A DNA stretch of 64,000 nucleotides from Pedobacter faecalis (lineage in GTDB: Bacteria; Bacteroidota; Bacteroidia; Sphingobacteriales; Sphingobacteriaceae): positions 1,302,001 through 1,366,000 of the forward strand of contig NZ_JARXOW010000001.1 in the NCBI RefSeq assembly GCF_030182585.1. The letters run 5' to 3'. A model generated the notes under the pieces. It was not told where the DNA came from. It did no database searches and saw only the letters and a list, made by a program, of their open reading frames with translations. This document shows positions 62,648 to 64,000 of this stretch, one piece after another. Positions within the stretch are counted from its first letter, which is position 1, and each line of letters opens with the position of its first letter. The position numbers and the translations under genes are program-made.

Positions 62648-62658
62648 TCTGCTCGTTT
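62628..62658. terminator. bidirectional terminator overlapping the aroC stop
   Basis: AAACGAGCAGATTAA and TTAATCTGCTCGTTT form a long inverted repeat, closed in practice by about 13 bp with a five-base loop. The aroC TAA lies inside it. The T-run is short on the plus strand and better on the minus strand, so it could serve the convergent E1 gene as well. Confidence 0.7.
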
Positions 62659-62693
62659 CTGTATAATTATAATTAAGCACTTCTTTCCGCAAC

Positions 62694-64000
62694 TCAGAAT
62701 ATAGCCGGGAATTTCGCGGCGTTATGCTCGTGCATCATCTGGTACACTGCCTCAACCACATCGTCCACAGACGGTTTACTAAAATAATCACCATCCGAAC
62801 CATAAGGCGGCCTGTGCGCATGAGCTGTTAGAGTTCTGGGCTGTCCGTCGAGATAAAAATAGCCCTTTTGCTCTTCCAGGATTTGCTGAAGTATAAAGGC
62901 AGCTCCACCTCCTGGTACATCCTCATCGACAACGAGCAACTTGTTGGTTTTAGACAATGATTTGGCGCAAAGCTGATCGGTATCAAATGGAAGCAGGGTC
63001 TGCGGATCAATGATTTCGATAGAGATGCCCATTTGTGCAAGCTCGGCGGCAGCCTCTTCTACAACCCGTAATGTAGATCCATAGGAAACAACGGTAACGT
63101 CTGTACCAGACCTGATGATCTCAGCTTTGCCCAACGGCACAGTATATTCGCCCACATTTAATGGCAAACGCTCCTTCAAACGGTAGCCATTGAGGCATTC
63201 GATCAGCAGCGCCGGCTCGTCCGAACGGAACAGCGTATTGTACATCCCCGCTGCCTGGGTCATATTTCTGGGCACACAAATGTGCAAGCCTCTTAACGAG
63301 CCGAGTATCATTGAGGTAGGCGAACCCGAATGCCATACCCCCTCAAGTCGATGTCCGCGCGTACGTATAATCACCGGAGCCTTCTGACCCGCTTTGGTGC
63401 GATAAGACAAGCTCGCCAGGTCATCGCTCAGCACATTAAGCGCAAATACCAGGTAGTCGAGGTATTGAATTTCCGCAATAGGTTTCAAACCGCGCAGCGC
63501 AAGACCTATACCCTGCCCCACGATGGTCATTTCACGTATACCGGTATCGGTGATGCGCAAATCGCCATATTTAGCCTGCAGCCCTGCAAAGCCTTGATTC
63601 ACGTCACCTATAGCGCCAAGATCTTCACCAAAAGCCACCAAACGAGGGTCGCGTGCGAAATTAGCGTCAAAACAAGCGTTCAATATCTCCCGGCCATCTA
63701 TCATCTTGCTGTCGTCCGCATATTCCGCATTTACCTGCTGCACGGCCAGCGGACTCTCCAGCCCATCGGTAAACAACTTGGAATGATACTGGTCGTCAAT
63801 AAGCTCAACCTGTTCATTATACCAATTTAAGAGGTCGGTACGCTGAGATGAAGGCTGATTTGCAGTTAACCGCAGCGCTTTACGCGCACTTGAAATCACT
63901 TCCTTCCTCAATGCATCCGGTGTGGAAGCAAGCTGAGAGGCAATTTTTTTAAGCTCACGGCTACCGGCGGGCACCGCCTCGATCAGTGAAACGACAGCAT
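62694..64000 (-). CDS. 2-oxoacid dehydrogenase E1 (beta part of a likely alpha-beta fusion), partial
   Basis: The reading frame stays open to the window edge, so the 5' end is missing. The beta-subunit portion begins near MIDGREILNACFDANFARDPRLVAFGEDLGAIGDVNQGFAGLQAKYGDLRITDTGI and ends in a transketolase C-terminal domain (VVDEDVPGGGAAFILQQILEEQ, HAHRPPYGSDGDYFSKPS). Upstream residues (SLIEAVPAGSRELKKIASQLA...) look like the end of the alpha part, so alpha and beta are probably fused. It acts in pyruvate or branched-chain 2-oxoacid oxidation; which one cannot be told from this fragment. Confidence 0.85.
   Translation of the reverse strand, partial: AVVSLIEAVPAGSRELKKIASQLASTPDALRKEVISSARKALRLTANQPSSQRTDLLNWYNEQVELIDDQYHSKLFTDGLESPLAVQQVNAEYADDSKMIDGREILNACFDANFARDPRLVAFGEDLGAIGDVNQGFAGLQAKYGDLRITDTGIREMTIVGQGIGLALRGLKPIAEIQYLDYLVFALNVLSDDLASLSYRTKAGQKAPVIIRTRGHRLEGVWHSGSPTSMILGSLRGLHICVPRNMTQAAGMYNTLFRSDEPALLIECLNGYRLKERLPLNVGEYTVPLGKAEIIRSGTDVTVVSYGSTLRVVEEAAAELAQMGISIEIIDPQTLLPFDTDQLCAKSLSKTNKLLVVDEDVPGGGAAFILQQILEEQKGYFYLDGQPRTLTAHAHRPPYGSDGDYFSKPSVDDVVEAVYQMMHEHNAAKFPAIF

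Overview
The window looks like chromosome of a Bacteroidetes (Bacteroidota) bacterium, most likely a Sphingobacteriaceae member close to Pedobacter or Mucilaginibacter. The evidence is: TAnnTTTG-type -7 promoter boxes, no consistent Shine-Dalgarno sequences, a PorP/SprF-like protein next to a secreted protein with a type B type IX secretion C-terminal domain, a futalosine-pathway menaquinone gene, LytS/LytTR and two-component-propeller sensor systems, a lysyl-tRNA synthetase with a C-terminal extension, and a 2-oxoacid dehydrogenase E1 that appears to be an alpha-beta fusion. I see no rRNA, CRISPR array, insertion sequence or phage gene. Most of the window is core chromosome.

Layout. 0-7 kb: a CinA-like protein, surE, a lipid kinase, a secreted GH172/DUF2961 protein and an M16 peptidase pair (one catalytic, one not). 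7-12 kb: mqnC, then a LytTR regulator and a large propeller sensor kinase. 12-19 kb: a small acidic protein, a GNAT-like protein, an XRE regulator, mpl, prmA, tpiA, a GlmU-like nucleotidyltransferase, rpmE2 and methylmalonyl-CoA epimerase. 19-25 kb: iscS-iscU-iscA, a long-chain acyl-CoA ligase and lysS. 25-30 kb: small hypotheticals, a monothiol thioredoxin-like protein, ung, an Lrp regulator divergent from an Nramp-UspA fusion, and smpB. 30-38 kb: pcm, priA, DUF423, two envelope proteins, tsaB, yidD, rnpA and rpmH (the last is too short for a usual ORF cut-off). 38-44 kb: a LytTR regulator, LytS kinase, DUF4288 and LiaF-like operon, then mscL and rpoN. 43-47 kb: the PorP-like and T9SS-cargo pair. 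47-55 kb: a tightly overlapped locus holding an E1-like/nitroreductase fusion, a GNAT-fold synthase-like protein, a 7TMR-DISM histidine kinase, a REC-kinase and a REC protein, with a paralogous REC protein divergently upstream. 54-64 kb: a CAU-anticodon tRNA, a HAD phosphatase, proline dehydrogenase, an S4 protein and aroB, then an aromatic biosynthesis operon (pheA, aroF-chorismate mutase, aroA, aroC). The window ends in the E1 gene, which runs off the edge.

How the genes work together. The aromatic operon is preceded by a promoter, a 20-codon leader ORF with eight aromatic residues between codons 7 and 15, and a 12-bp terminator hairpin. The 5' arm of that hairpin can instead pair with the end of the leader ORF, which is a complete attenuator layout. 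The 47-55 kb locus couples an unusual modification or adenylation enzyme and an acyl-transferase-like protein to three signalling proteins, and is the best candidate here for an undescribed system. The LiaF-like/DUF4288/LytS/LytTR operon resembles an envelope-stress module. The Nramp-UspA fusion has metal-regulator-like palindromes over its promoter.

Many genes overlap by 1 to 23 bases. Several apparent upstream TTG or GTG starts fall inside promoter boxes or terminators and were moved to internal ATGs. All calls come from reading the sequence and from memory of protein families; no database search was run.
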